From: Sutterella sp. UBA1442
GTDB taxonomy: Bacteria > Pseudomonadota > Gammaproteobacteria > Burkholderiales > Burkholderiaceae_F
Assembly (NCBI GenBank): GCA_002329575.1
Contig: DCTK01000007.1
Span: forward strand, 6,011-14,854
Reading direction: 5' to 3'
Length of the DNA: 8,844 bases
Shown here: in pieces, positions 1-6,739 of the stretch
Layout of the letters: each line of letters begins with the position of its first letter
How positions within the stretch are numbered: the stretch's first letter is position 1
The notes under the pieces: model-generated
Told to the model about the DNA's origin: nothing
What the model saw: only the letters and a program-made list of their open reading frames with translations
Databases searched by the model: none
Made by a program: the position numbers and the translations under genes

Positions 1-2354
1 ATCCGTTGGTTTACGGTCAAGGTAACTTCGGTAGCCTCGACGGCGACAGTGCTGCGGCTATGCGTTACACCGAAGTGAAATTGCAGAAGTTGGCCGGTGA
101 GATGTTGGCCGACATTGAAAAAGAAACGGTTGACTTTTCTCCTAACTACGACAACACCGAGAAAGAACCGACGGTGTTGCCGACTCGCATTCCTCAGTTA
201 TTAATTAACGGTAGTGCCGGTATTGCAGTTGGGATGGCAACGAACATTCCGCCGCACAACTTAGGCGAAACAATTGATGCTTGCGTGCATTTGCTCAACA
301 ACCCCGAGGCCACGGTCGATGACTTGATTAAGTTTGTGCCGGCACCTGACTTTCCTACTGGGGGCACGATCTTCGGCTTAAAAGGCGTCATTGAAGGTTA
401 TCGTACGGGACGTGGTCGCGTCTTGATGCGAGCCAAGACGCACTACGAAGAATTCGATCGCGGCCGTCGCACGAGAATCGTTGTTGATGAAATTCCATAT
501 CAAGTCAATAAGCGTGTCTTGGTTGAAAGCATTGCCCATCTCATCAATGAAAAGAAAATTGAAGGCATCAGTGATCTTCGAGATGAAACCGATAAGGACG
601 GCGTGCGTGTAGTCATCGATTTAAAGAGCGGAGTCGTTGCCGATGTAGTGCTCAACAACCTCTATAAGATGACGCAGCTGCAGGACTCCTTCGGGATCAA
701 TATGGTGGCATTGGTTGACGGTCAACCGCAATTGCTCAACCTGCGTCAGATTGTCGAAGCTTTCTTGATGCACCGTCGTGAAGTGGTCACGCGTCGTTGC
801 TTGTTTGAACTTCGCGAAACTCGTGCACGCGGTCATATTTTGGAAGGCTTGGCTGTAGCACTGGCCAATATTGATGACTTTTTAGCCATTATTCGCAATG
901 CGCCGACGCCCGAAGTGGCAAAGGCCGGTTTGATGAGTCGTGGCTGGAGCTCTTCTTTGGTCAGCGAATTACTCAGTCGCGCTTCGGCTGATATTTCGCT
1001 TTACCGTCCGGAAGATATCAGTGCCGAGCTTGGCATGCACGACGGTCAATATCATTTGAGCGAAAAGCAAGCCGAAAGCATTTTACAAATGCGCTTGCAA
1101 CGCTTGACGGGTTTGGAACAAGACAAGATTACGCAAGAGTATCGTGAAGTCATCGATAGCATTACGGACTTAATTGATATTCTCCAAAAACCGGAGCGTG
1201 TGCGTCAGATTATTGAAGAGGATCTGTTAAAGATTAAGGCTGAGTATGGCGATGAGCGCCGTTCGGCCATTGATCCTTCAGGTGACCCGAACTTTAACGC
1301 TCGCGATTTGATTCCGCGTCGTGAAATGGTTGTGACGATGACCCGTGACGGCTATATCAAGGCACAACCTGTCGATGACTATCAAGCGCAAAAGCGCGGC
1401 GGTCAAGGTAAGAAAGCCGCTAGCATGAAAGAAGGCGATGTGATCGATCAGCTCTTTATCGCCAACTCGCATGACAGAATTTTGTGCTTCTCGGACTTCG
1501 GTCGCATGTACTGCTTGGACGTTTTTGCGTTGCCTGAAGGCTCGAGAACTTCCAAGGGGCGCCCTATCATCAATTCCGTGCCTTTGGCTGAAGGCGAACA
1601 TATCACGGTGGTATTGCCGATTACCGATTTCGATGACAAGCACTATGTCTTTATGGCAACAGCCAACGGCGTGGTGAAAAAGACCCGCTTAAATGACTTT
1701 GCCAATGTTCGTCGTTCCGGTATCAATGCGGCCGGTTTGGATGAGGGCGATCACTTAATTGGTGCCGCCATCACCGATGGTGAACACGATGTGATGTTGT
1801 TCTCGGATGCCGGTAAAGCGGTTCGCTTCGGTGAATCCGATGTTCGACCAATGGGTCGTGCAGCCCGTGGCGTGCGAGGCATGCAACTTGAAGAAGGCCA
1901 ACAAGTCATCGCCATGATTGTGACCAACTCCGAAGAGCAAACGGTGTTGACGGCTACGGAAAATGGCTACGGCAAACGCACCGAGGTGGCGGAGTACACG
2001 CGTCACGGTCGAGGCACCAAGGGCATGATTGCCATTCAAACGAGCGAGCGTAACGGTAAGGTTGTCGCTGCGACGTTAGTTGATGAAAACGATGAAGTCA
2101 TGCTTCTGACCGTCAAGGGCAAGATTGTTCGCACACCTGTGGCTCAAATTTCTGTGCTCAAACGCGCTACGCAAGGTGTCACGCTCATCTCGATTAAAGA
2201 TGACAGTCTTGTGGCTGTACAACGCATTGCAGAAAAAGATGTCGAAGAAGACAAGGCTTCCGAAGTGGCAGAAGTGACAGAAAGTGGCGATAAGCCTGTC
2301 GCTGAAGTTGCAGAAGGCTCAACGCCCGAAGGTGAAGAGCCCACTAAAGCCTAA
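1..2354 (+). CDS. gyrA: DNA gyrase subunit A, 5'-truncated by window edge
   Basis: GyrA is the DNA-cleaving and rejoining subunit of the A2B2 gyrase that puts negative supercoils into DNA. The reading frame enters at the Pro codon 3-5 and ends with TAA at 2352-2354, giving about 783 residues; about 100 N-terminal residues, including most of the quinolone-resistance region, lie outside. The catalytic Arg-Tyr pair sits in AAMRYTE, with Tyr codon 66-68 (Tyr122 in E. coli numbering). Next come the breakage-reunion core with GIAVGMATNIPPHNL, the tower and coiled coil with HRREVVTRR, and the C-terminal beta-pinwheel. The GyrA box QKRGGQG is at 1389-1409, and the protein ends in an acidic tail of about 40 residues. 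Projected full length is near 883, close to E. coli's 875. Oddities: Tyr at the E. coli Asp104 position, and Gln as sixth residue of the GyrA box, usually Lys or Arg. The RGG-type box and acidic tail fit GyrA better than ParC. Confidence 0.98.
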   Translation, partial: PLVYGQGNFGSLDGDSAAAMRYTEVKLQKLAGEMLADIEKETVDFSPNYDNTEKEPTVLPTRIPQLLINGSAGIAVGMATNIPPHNLGETIDACVHLLNNPEATVDDLIKFVPAPDFPTGGTIFGLKGVIEGYRTGRGRVLMRAKTHYEEFDRGRRTRIVVDEIPYQVNKRVLVESIAHLINEKKIEGISDLRDETDKDGVRVVIDLKSGVVADVVLNNLYKMTQLQDSFGINMVALVDGQPQLLNLRQIVEAFLMHRREVVTRRCLFELRETRARGHILEGLAVALANIDDFLAIIRNAPTPEVAKAGLMSRGWSSSLVSELLSRASADISLYRPEDISAELGMHDGQYHLSEKQAESILQMRLQRLTGLEQDKITQEYREVIDSITDLIDILQKPERVRQIIEEDLLKIKAEYGDERRSAIDPSGDPNFNARDLIPRREMVVTMTRDGYIKAQPVDDYQAQKRGGQGKKAASMKEGDVIDQLFIANSHDRILCFSDFGRMYCLDVFALPEGSRTSKGRPIINSVPLAEGEHITVVLPITDFDDKHYVFMATANGVVKKTRLNDFANVRRSGINAAGLDEGDHLIGAAITDGEHDVMLFSDAGKAVRFGESDVRPMGRAARGVRGMQLEEGQQVIAMIVTNSEEQTVLTATENGYGKRTEVAEYTRHGRGTKGMIAIQTSERNGKVVAATLVDENDEVMLLTVKGKIVRTPVAQISVLKRATQGVTLISIKDDSLVAVQRIAEKDVEEDKASEVAEVTESGDKPVAEVAEGSTPEGEEPTKA

Positions 2355-2396
2355 ATATATAGAGTAATTCAGTTGAGCTGGATTGAGAAACGATAA

Positions 2397-2420
2397 AACC
2401 GAGACCTTCGGGTCTCGGTT
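2397..2420 (+). terminator. UUCG-tetraloop hairpin after gyrA
   Basis: A perfect 10-bp inverted repeat (2397-2406 with 2411-2420) closes a C(UUCG)G loop, an exceptionally stable RNA tetraloop. On the + strand the following bases (TTAATCAC) make a poor U-tract. On the - strand the hairpin is followed by TTTTAT, so it would terminate better there, although no gene on that strand is visible. It probably marks the 3' end of gyrA mRNA, either as a leaky terminator or as an exonuclease-blocking structure. Confidence 0.7.
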
Positions 2421-2443
2421 AATCACAAAAATAGATAACTAAG

Positions 2444-3100
2444 ATGATTCCTGTTATTACGGTAGACGGCCCGACCGCTTCGGGCAAAGGAACGATTGCC
2501 TCACGAGTGGCGGCGCAATTGGGATTTCATTATCTCGACAGTGGCGCTCTTTATCGACTCACGGCATACAAAACCCTCAAAAAGGGCATTGATCTGACCG
2601 ATGAAGTAGCCGTGGCAGAAGTTGCGGCAACGCTAGCGCCCCATTTTGAAGGCACAACCATCATGCTCGATGGGGAAGATGTCACGCAAAAAATCCGTGC
2701 CGAGGAAGTTGGGTTAGCGGCCAGTAAAGTCGCCGCCTTAATGAGCGTACGCAAAGCGTTAACGGATGTTCAGAAAAATGCCCGACGCGCTCCCGGCTTG
2801 GTTGCGGACGGCCGCGACATGGGCAGTGTGATTTTCCCCGATGCCGAACTGAAAGTCTTTCTTACGGCCACGGCAGCTGCCCGTGCTCAAAGACGATTTA
2901 ATCAGTTGAAAGAAAAAGGAATTATTGCTAATATCGACACCCTTACGCGGGATTTGGAACAGAGAGATCGACGCGATACAGAACGCGCCGTCAGTCCTCT
3001 TCTGCCCGCGAAAGACGCAAAAATTCTCGATTCGTCGAATATGACAATCGAAGAAACGGTAGCGCAGGTACTGCAGTGGTACCAGGAGCGTTGCCGATAG
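2444..3100 (+). CDS. cmk: Cytidylate kinase (CMP/dCMP kinase)
   Basis: Cytosolic kinase that transfers phosphate from ATP to CMP or dCMP, recycling pyrimidine nucleotides for RNA and DNA synthesis. The 218-residue protein has the family's usual length. The P-loop GPTASGKGT is at residues 9-17, the substrate-binding LDSGALYR at 31-38, ADGRDMG at 121-127, and the lid/Arg-rich segment [10 protein letters not shown] at 174-183. ATG 2444 is the only usable start: an in-frame TAG lies at 2432-2434 and the P-loop begins almost at once. No Shine-Dalgarno sequence is visible in front (ATAACTAAG), and the gyrA hairpin ends only 23 bases upstream, so transcription may come from gyrA read-through or from a very short leader. 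It sits immediately upstream of rpsA, the conserved proteobacterial order, but directly behind gyrA rather than behind aroA. Confidence 0.97.
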   Translation: MIPVITVDGPTASGKGTIASRVAAQLGFHYLDSGALYRLTAYKTLKKGIDLTDEVAVAEVAATLAPHFEGTTIMLDGEDVTQKIRAEEVGLAASKVAALMSVRKALTDVQKNARRAPGLVADGRDMGSVIFPDAELKVFLTATAAARAQRRFNQLKEKGIIANIDTLTRDLEQRDRRDTERAVSPLLPAKDAKILDSSNMTIEETVAQVLQWYQERCR

Positions 3101-3120
3101 TATCGCGGGAAGCCGCGATA
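3101..3120 (+). other. Hairpin abutting the cmk stop codon
   Basis: A perfect 8-bp inverted repeat (3101-3108 with 3113-3120, TATCGCGG/CCGCGATA) with loop GAAG starts directly after the cmk TAG. No T-tract follows, so on its own it looks like an mRNA 3'-end or processing stem, in tandem with the next hairpin. Confidence 0.5.
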
Positions 3121-3128
3121 CGCCCGGC

Positions 3129-3160
3129 AAACCGGCAATGGGGCCGGCCCGGTTTTTATT
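3129..3160 (+). terminator. Terminator-like hairpin between cmk and rpsA
   Basis: AAACCGG at 3129-3135 can pair with CCGGTTT at 3149-3155 around a 13-base GC-rich loop; an alternative pairing uses CCGG at 3132-3135 with 3144-3147. A TTTTTATT tract follows at 3153-3160. This has the form of a rho-independent terminator or attenuator. If it works, rpsA needs its own promoter or depends on partial read-through from cmk. I could not identify a convincing -35/-10 pair in the remaining 64 bases. Confidence 0.6.
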
Positions 3161-3167
3161 AACCTTG

Positions 3168-3207
3168 CGCAATACTGAAATTGAGATCGTCTCGATCGGT
3201 ATTTGCG
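3168..3207 (+). promoter_or_regulatory. Structured rpsA leader, candidate S1 autoregulatory element
   Basis: CGCAA at 3168-3172 pairs with TTGCG at 3203-3207, then a bulged T3202, then TAC at 3173-3175 with GTA at 3199-3201. An upper stem GATCG/CGATC (3185-3189 with 3193-3197) has a TCT loop. The element ends 17 bases before the rpsA ATG, and the gap GTTTAACTTTTTATTAAC has no Shine-Dalgarno motif. In gammaproteobacteria rpsA is translated from a folded leader lacking a strong Shine-Dalgarno and is repressed by free S1. That this stem plays the same role is inference from position and shape. Confidence 0.4.
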
Positions 3208-3224
3208 TTTAACTTTTTATTAAC

Positions 3225-4919
3225 ATGTCTGAAAATCTTAACCAACCCGAGTCTTTTGCTCAGCTTTTTGAAGAAAGCTTAGCTCGTCAAGAAATGCGCC
3301 AAGGCGAAGTCATCACGGCTGAAGTGGTGCGCGTTGACTACAACTTCGTAGTCGTTAACGCCGGCTTGAAGTCCGAAGCCTATGTGCCCATCGATGAATT
3401 CAAGGACGATCGCGGCGAAGTGTCCGTGAAGCCGGGTGACTTCGTGGCCGTGGCGATTGAACAAGTCGAAAACGGTTACGGCGATACGATTTTGTCTCGC
3501 GACAAGGCCAAGCGCCTTGCCGCTTGGATGAACCTTGAAAAGGCTCTCGAATCCGGCGAACTCGTCACCGGTACCATCACCGGCAAGGTCAAGGGCGGTC
3601 TCACCGTCATGACCAACGGCATTCGTGCTTTCTTGCCGGGCTCCTTGGTCGACACGCGTCCTGTTAAGGACACGACGCCGTACGAAGGCAAGACCATGGA
3701 ATTCAAGGTCATCAAGCTCGACCGCAAGCGCAACAACGTGGTTGTTTCCCGTCGTGCCGTGGTTGAAGCCAGCATGGGCGAAGAACGCGCCAAGCTCATG
3801 GAAACGCTCAAGGAAGGAGCCATCGTTAAGGGTATCGTCAAGAACATCACCGACTACGGTGCCTTTGTTGACTTGGGCGGTGTGGACGGCTTGTTGCACA
3901 TCACCGACCTCGCATGGCGTCGCGTGCGTCATCCGAGCGAAGTGGTTCAAGTCGGTCAAGAACTCGAAGCCAAAGTGCTCAAGTTCGACCAAGAAAAGAA
4001 CCGTGTGTCTTTGGGCTTGAAGCAACTCGGCGAAGATCCGTGGATCGGTATCGCCCGTCGCTATCCGAAGAACGCTCGCTTGTTCGGTAAGATCACCAAC
4101 ATCACCGACTACGGTGCCTTCGTGGAAATCGAAGCCGGTATCGAAGGTTTGGTGCACGTCTCCGAAATGGATTGGACCAACAAGAACGTTGATCCGAAGA
4201 AGGTTGTTCAATTGGGCGATGACGTCGAAGTCATGGTTCTCGAAATCGACGAAGAACGTCGTCGTATCTCCTTGGGCATGAAGCAATGCAAACCCAATCC
4301 CTGGGAAGAATTTGCTCAAAGCCACAAGAAGGGGGACAAGGTTGTCGGTCAAATCAAGTCCATCACCGATTTCGGTGTGTTCATCGGTTTGACGGGCGGC
4401 ATCGATGGTTTGGTGCACTTGTCTGACCTCTCTTGGACCGAAGCCGGTGAAGAAGCCGTTCGTAAGTACAAGAAGGGTGACGAAGTTCAAGCCGTGGTGC
4501 TCGGTATCGACACCGAACGTGAACGCATCAGCTTGGGTGTTAAGCAATTGAGCGGTGATCCGTTCTCCAACTTCACGAGCGCTCATGAAAAGGGCTCTGT
4601 GGTGACGGGTACGGTCAAGAGCGTTGACGCCAAGGGTGCCGTGATTGACTTGGGTGACGAAACCGAAGGTTACTTGCGTGCCTCCGAAATCTCTTCCGAA
4701 CGCGTGGAAGATGCCACGACGCAATTGAAGGAAGGTGACAGCGTGACGGCTCAGATCATCAGCATCGATCGCAAGAACCGTAGCATTCAATTGTCCATCA
4801 AGGCTAAGGATGCCAGCGAAGCCCGTCAAGCTTTGGATCGTATGAATCAAGACTCCCAAAGCGCTGCCGGTACGACTAATTTGGGCGCCTTGTTGAAGGC
4901 TAAGCTCGAACAAAAGTAA
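3225..4919 (+). CDS. rpsA: 30S ribosomal protein S1
   Basis: S1 is the large, loosely attached 30S protein that binds mRNA single strands and helps unfold them for initiation; it also normally represses its own mRNA. The 564-residue product is near E. coli's 557. It carries six S1/OB-fold repeats at about residues 26-94, 112-178, 197-265, 284-352, 370-438 and 456-525. The first two are the diverged ribosome-binding type and the last four the RNA-binding type, with repeated [16 protein letters not shown] and GLLHITD/GLVHVSE/GLVHLSD motifs. The N-terminus [11 protein letters not shown] is the known S1 ribosome-docking helix and fixes the ATG at 3225. No Shine-Dalgarno precedes it. Codon use is strongly biased: the TTA, CTA and TCA codons are absent after codon 19, as expected for a very highly expressed gene. 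ihfB follows after about 10-20 bases, probably on the same transcript. Confidence 0.99.
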   Translation: MSENLNQPESFAQLFEESLARQEMRQGEVITAEVVRVDYNFVVVNAGLKSEAYVPIDEFKDDRGEVSVKPGDFVAVAIEQVENGYGDTILSRDKAKRLAAWMNLEKALESGELVTGTITGKVKGGLTVMTNGIRAFLPGSLVDTRPVKDTTPYEGKTMEFKVIKLDRKRNNVVVSRRAVVEASMGEERAKLMETLKEGAIVKGIVKNITDYGAFVDLGGVDGLLHITDLAWRRVRHPSEVVQVGQELEAKVLKFDQEKNRVSLGLKQLGEDPWIGIARRYPKNARLFGKITNITDYGAFVEIEAGIEGLVHVSEMDWTNKNVDPKKVVQLGDDVEVMVLEIDEERRRISLGMKQCKPNPWEEFAQSHKKGDKVVGQIKSITDFGVFIGLTGGIDGLVHLSDLSWTEAGEEAVRKYKKGDEVQAVVLGIDTERERISLGVKQLSGDPFSNFTSAHEKGSVVTGTVKSVDAKGAVIDLGDETEGYLRASEISSERVEDATTQLKEGDSVTAQIISIDRKNRSIQLSIKAKDASEARQALDRMNQDSQSAAGTTNLGALLKAKLEQK

Positions 4920-4941
4920 TCGGAGAAGCATGGTGGATGCC

Positions 4942-5238
4942 ATGACGAAATCCGAGCTGATTGAACGGCTCGTAGAAAAAAATGCTCGTTTGAGCGCCAA
5001 AGATGTTGACGAATCCGTCAAAGCGGTGCTCGATGCCATGATCCAGGCTATGGCCGGTGGATCGCGCATTGAAATCCGCGGGTTCGGCAGCTTTTCTTTG
5101 AACTACCGCCCCGAACGCGTGGGACGCAATCCCAAGAGCGGCGCGAGTGTGGTAGTGCCGGCAAAGTATGTGCCTCACTTTAAAGCAGGCAAAGAAATGC
5201 GGGCTCGCGTGGATGCCTCTGTGCAAAACGCTGAGTAA
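4942..5238 (+). CDS. ihfB: Integration host factor beta subunit
   Basis: One half of the IHF heterodimer, a nucleoid protein that bends DNA sharply at specific sites to help transcription, replication and recombination; the alpha subunit must be encoded elsewhere. From ATG 4942 the protein has 98 residues with the DNABII pattern: [10 protein letters not shown] at the N-terminus, [10 protein letters not shown] at 42-51, GRNPKSG at 61-67 and [11 protein letters not shown] at 75-85. The intercalating Pro then falls at residue 64, exactly as in E. coli IHF-beta, which supports this start. The alternative in-frame ATG at 4930 would add MVDA; it has GGAG at 4922-4925 only four bases upstream, whereas 4942 has a weaker GGTGGA at 4932-4937. 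The start therefore remains slightly uncertain. The gene lies just after rpsA, the standard order, and ends in a strong terminator. IHF-beta is preferred over HU because of its N-terminus and position. Confidence 0.95.
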   Translation: MTKSELIERLVEKNARLSAKDVDESVKAVLDAMIQAMAGGSRIEIRGFGSFSLNYRPERVGRNPKSGASVVVPAKYVPHFKAGKEMRARVDASVQNAE

Positions 5239-5265
5239 CGCTTCGACATACTAGTCGGATAACGA

Positions 5266-5300
5266 GAAGGGGAATTGTGAGCAATCACAGTTCCCTTTTT
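5266..5300 (+). terminator. Strong rho-independent terminator of the cmk-rpsA-ihfB cluster
   Basis: A 14-15 bp stem (5266-5280 with 5285-5299), with only G-T wobbles as imperfections, closes a GCAA loop of the stable GNRA class. The T-run TTTTT (5296-5300) overlaps the base of the stem, whose other side is AAGGGG. It lies 28 bases after the ihfB stop and should end the ribosomal-protein transcript cleanly. Confidence 0.92.
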
Positions 5301-5341
5301 CCTGGCCTCAATAAAAGTACCTAAAATTCAAGCTTTTTCCC

Positions 5342-5389
5342 CTAAGGCGCTAAGCTTAGTAGACGTAAAAATTACGGTAATTCGCCTAG
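5342..5389. promoter_or_regulatory. Nested inverted repeats upstream of the transporter promoter, possible operator
   Basis: Three dyads cluster in 48 bases: the perfect palindrome CTAAGCTTAG (5350-5359), the 13-base repeat AATTAC-G-GTAATT (5370-5382), and an outer pair AGGCG (5345-5349) / CGCCT (5383-5387) enclosing both. They lie 33-80 bases upstream of the TATAAT box, where activators or repressors of a catabolic operon often bind. No T-tract follows, so they do not read as a terminator. No known regulator site is recognised. Confidence 0.35.
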
Positions 5390-5399
5390 AACCCCTGAG

Positions 5400-5427
5400 T
5401 TTATTGCCATTTGGTGCTTCGTATAAT
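5400..5427 (+). promoter_or_regulatory. Probable sigma-70 promoter for the transporter/amidohydrolase unit
   Basis: A perfect TATAAT -10 hexamer is at 5422-5427, about 64 bases before the transporter ATG. The best-placed -35 is TTTATT at 5400-5405, 16 bases upstream and matching TTGACA at three of six positions; TTGCCA at 5404-5409 is a better match but only 12 bases away. A weak -35 with a perfect -10 fits a promoter that needs an activator. A short hairpin (TTGCC/GGCAA, 5440-5444 with 5454-5458) follows in the leader. Confidence 0.5.
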
Positions 5428-5491
5428 CAAAAGATAGTTTTGCCGACTCATTTGGCAACTAATTCTCCAACAACAAAAAGAGAGAAAGCAT

Positions 5492-6676
5492 ATGTATAAC
5501 TTTTTAGCAGCGTTTGTTATCTGCGGTGGGATCATCATCATCGGTGAATTGATCTCCCATTGGACTAAAGCTTGGGTTCCTTCTGTTTTTGCCTCGGCCT
5601 GTATTTTGTTGGTCGGCTATTGGACAGTAATTCCTTATGACCTGGTCAAAGACTCTTTCTTGATTCCGTTTGGCTCCACTTTGGGTATTTTCTTGTTGAT
5701 TACCCACATGGGTACGATCATCAGTCTTGAAAACTTGATGAAGCAATGGCGCACGGTGGTGGTGTGCTTGTCGGGCTTGGCCGGCATGTGTATTGCTGTG
5801 TACTTCGTGTGCCCGTTCATGATGGATCGCTCTTTGGTTATCGCTGGTCTTCCGCCTTTGACGGGTGGCATTGTGGCTGCAACCATGATGCAAACTGCTG
5901 CTACTGAAGCCGGTCTTTTGACGGCAGCCGTTTTTGCTATCACGATGTACTGTGTACAAGGTTTTGCGGGCTATCCCTTGACGGCTATTTGCTTAAAGTA
6001 CGAAGGCCGTCGTTTGCTTGAACGCTATCGTGCCGGTGAACGTGCTTCTGCTGCAGATGCTGAGGCAGTTAAAGAAGTAACGAAGTTGCCTGAAGAACGT
6101 CACGGTATTTTGACCGTGCCGGAAAAATTTAATACCCCGGTGGTGATTCTCACCAAGCTCGGTATTGTTGCTTGGTTGGCCTTCTTGATGGGCGGTTGGA
6201 CCGGTATCAGCGGCGCCGTGTGGGCATTGGTCTTTGGTGTTATTTTCAGCACGTTGGGCTTCTTGGATACGAACTCGTTAATTAAAGCCAACTCTATGCA
6301 AATCCTCATGTTTGCCTTGACTATGTACGTGTTCGAAGGCTTGAAGGACTGCACGCCGCAAATGTTGATCGACTTGATCGTTCCGATGGTTGAAATGATC
6401 GTGATCGGTGTGGCCGGTATGTGGTTGTTTGCTTACATCACCGCTAAGATCTTGAAGATGTCTCCGTGGTTGACGTTTGCTAATAGCTTGACGGCTCTTT
6501 ACGGCTTCCCGTTCAATGCCTTGATTACCGAGTCGACTTGCACGGCAATGGCAGAGACGCCTGAAGAAAAAGAATATTTGATGAGCGAACTTTTCCCCTC
6601 GATGATTGTGGGTGGTTTCGTGACTGTGACGATTGCCTCCGTGCTCATTGCCGGTGTGTTCGTGACAATGTTCTAA
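5492..6676 (+). CDS. Putative GltS-like multi-spanning membrane transporter
   Basis: A 394-residue, very hydrophobic inner-membrane protein with about 10-12 predicted membrane segments, near residues 3-22, 29-47, 57-78, 87-108, 113-133, 143-168, 214-232, 237-258, 268-284, 288-321, 326-345 and 367-393. One charged cytoplasmic-type loop at about 169-213 splits it into two halves. Each half has a Gly/Pro-rich, broken hydrophobic stretch (PPLTGGIVAATMM at 121-133; LYGFPFNALITE at 336-347), and the C-terminal layout (ELFPSMIVGGFVTVTIASV, 366-384) resembles the end of sodium/glutamate symporters. I therefore read it as a distant relative of the GltS (ESS) family; the similarity is structural and recalled, not aligned. 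The start has a purine-rich AGAGAGAAAG at 5479-5488. The neighbouring M20D hydrolase suggests import of an acylated or conjugated amino acid, or export of its product. The substrate is unknown. Confidence 0.6.
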   Translation: MYNFLAAFVICGGIIIIGELISHWTKAWVPSVFASACILLVGYWTVIPYDLVKDSFLIPFGSTLGIFLLITHMGTIISLENLMKQWRTVVVCLSGLAGMCIAVYFVCPFMMDRSLVIAGLPPLTGGIVAATMMQTAATEAGLLTAAVFAITMYCVQGFAGYPLTAICLKYEGRRLLERYRAGERASAADAEAVKEVTKLPEERHGILTVPEKFNTPVVILTKLGIVAWLAFLMGGWTGISGAVWALVFGVIFSTLGFLDTNSLIKANSMQILMFALTMYVFEGLKDCTPQMLIDLIVPMVEMIVIGVAGMWLFAYITAKILKMSPWLTFANSLTALYGFPFNALITESTCTAMAETPEEKEYLMSELFPSMIVGGFVTVTIASVLIAGVFVTMF

Positions 6677-6689
6677 TTAACAGAATTTG

Positions 6690-6721
6690 CACCCGTTACA
6701 AGCTATTGTGACGGGTGTTTT
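6690..6721 (+). terminator. Hairpin with T-tract between transporter and amidohydrolase
   Basis: CACCCGTTACA (6690-6700) pairs with TGTGACGGGTG (6707-6717), 11 bp with one G-T wobble and a six-base loop, followed by TTTT (6718-6721). It begins 13 bases after the transporter stop, and the hydrolase ribosome-binding site AGGAAGGTGA (6727-6736) follows at once. It has the form of a rho-independent terminator, probably leaky, which would set the ratio of the two gene products; no separate promoter fits in the 63-base gap. Confidence 0.75.
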
Positions 6722-6739
6722 CATATAGGAAGGTGAAAA

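Noticed and set aside
3625..4020. A 131-codon open frame in a second + frame inside rpsA
   Set aside because: It lies wholly within rpsA and its Arg/Ser/Thr-rich translation resembles no protein; it is a codon-bias shadow.
3279..5069. A 596-codon open frame on the - strand across rpsA
   Set aside because: It is aligned with the rpsA codons and stays open only because rpsA avoids TTA, CTA and TCA. The translation is low-complexity mirror sequence with no recognisable domain, and rpsA is certain.
5273..5292. Sequence matching 17 of 20 bases of the ideal symmetric lac operator (AATTGTGAGC half-site intact)
   Set aside because: It is the upper stem and loop of the ihfB terminator, with a GNRA loop and a T-run. 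The operator likeness follows from both being inverted repeats; no LacI-type gene or downstream lac-like operon is present.
5301..5400. Possible small RNA in the ihfB-transporter gap
   Set aside because: No promoter followed by a terminator pair can be drawn within this stretch; the only terminator belongs to ihfB and the only good -10 box points to the transporter.
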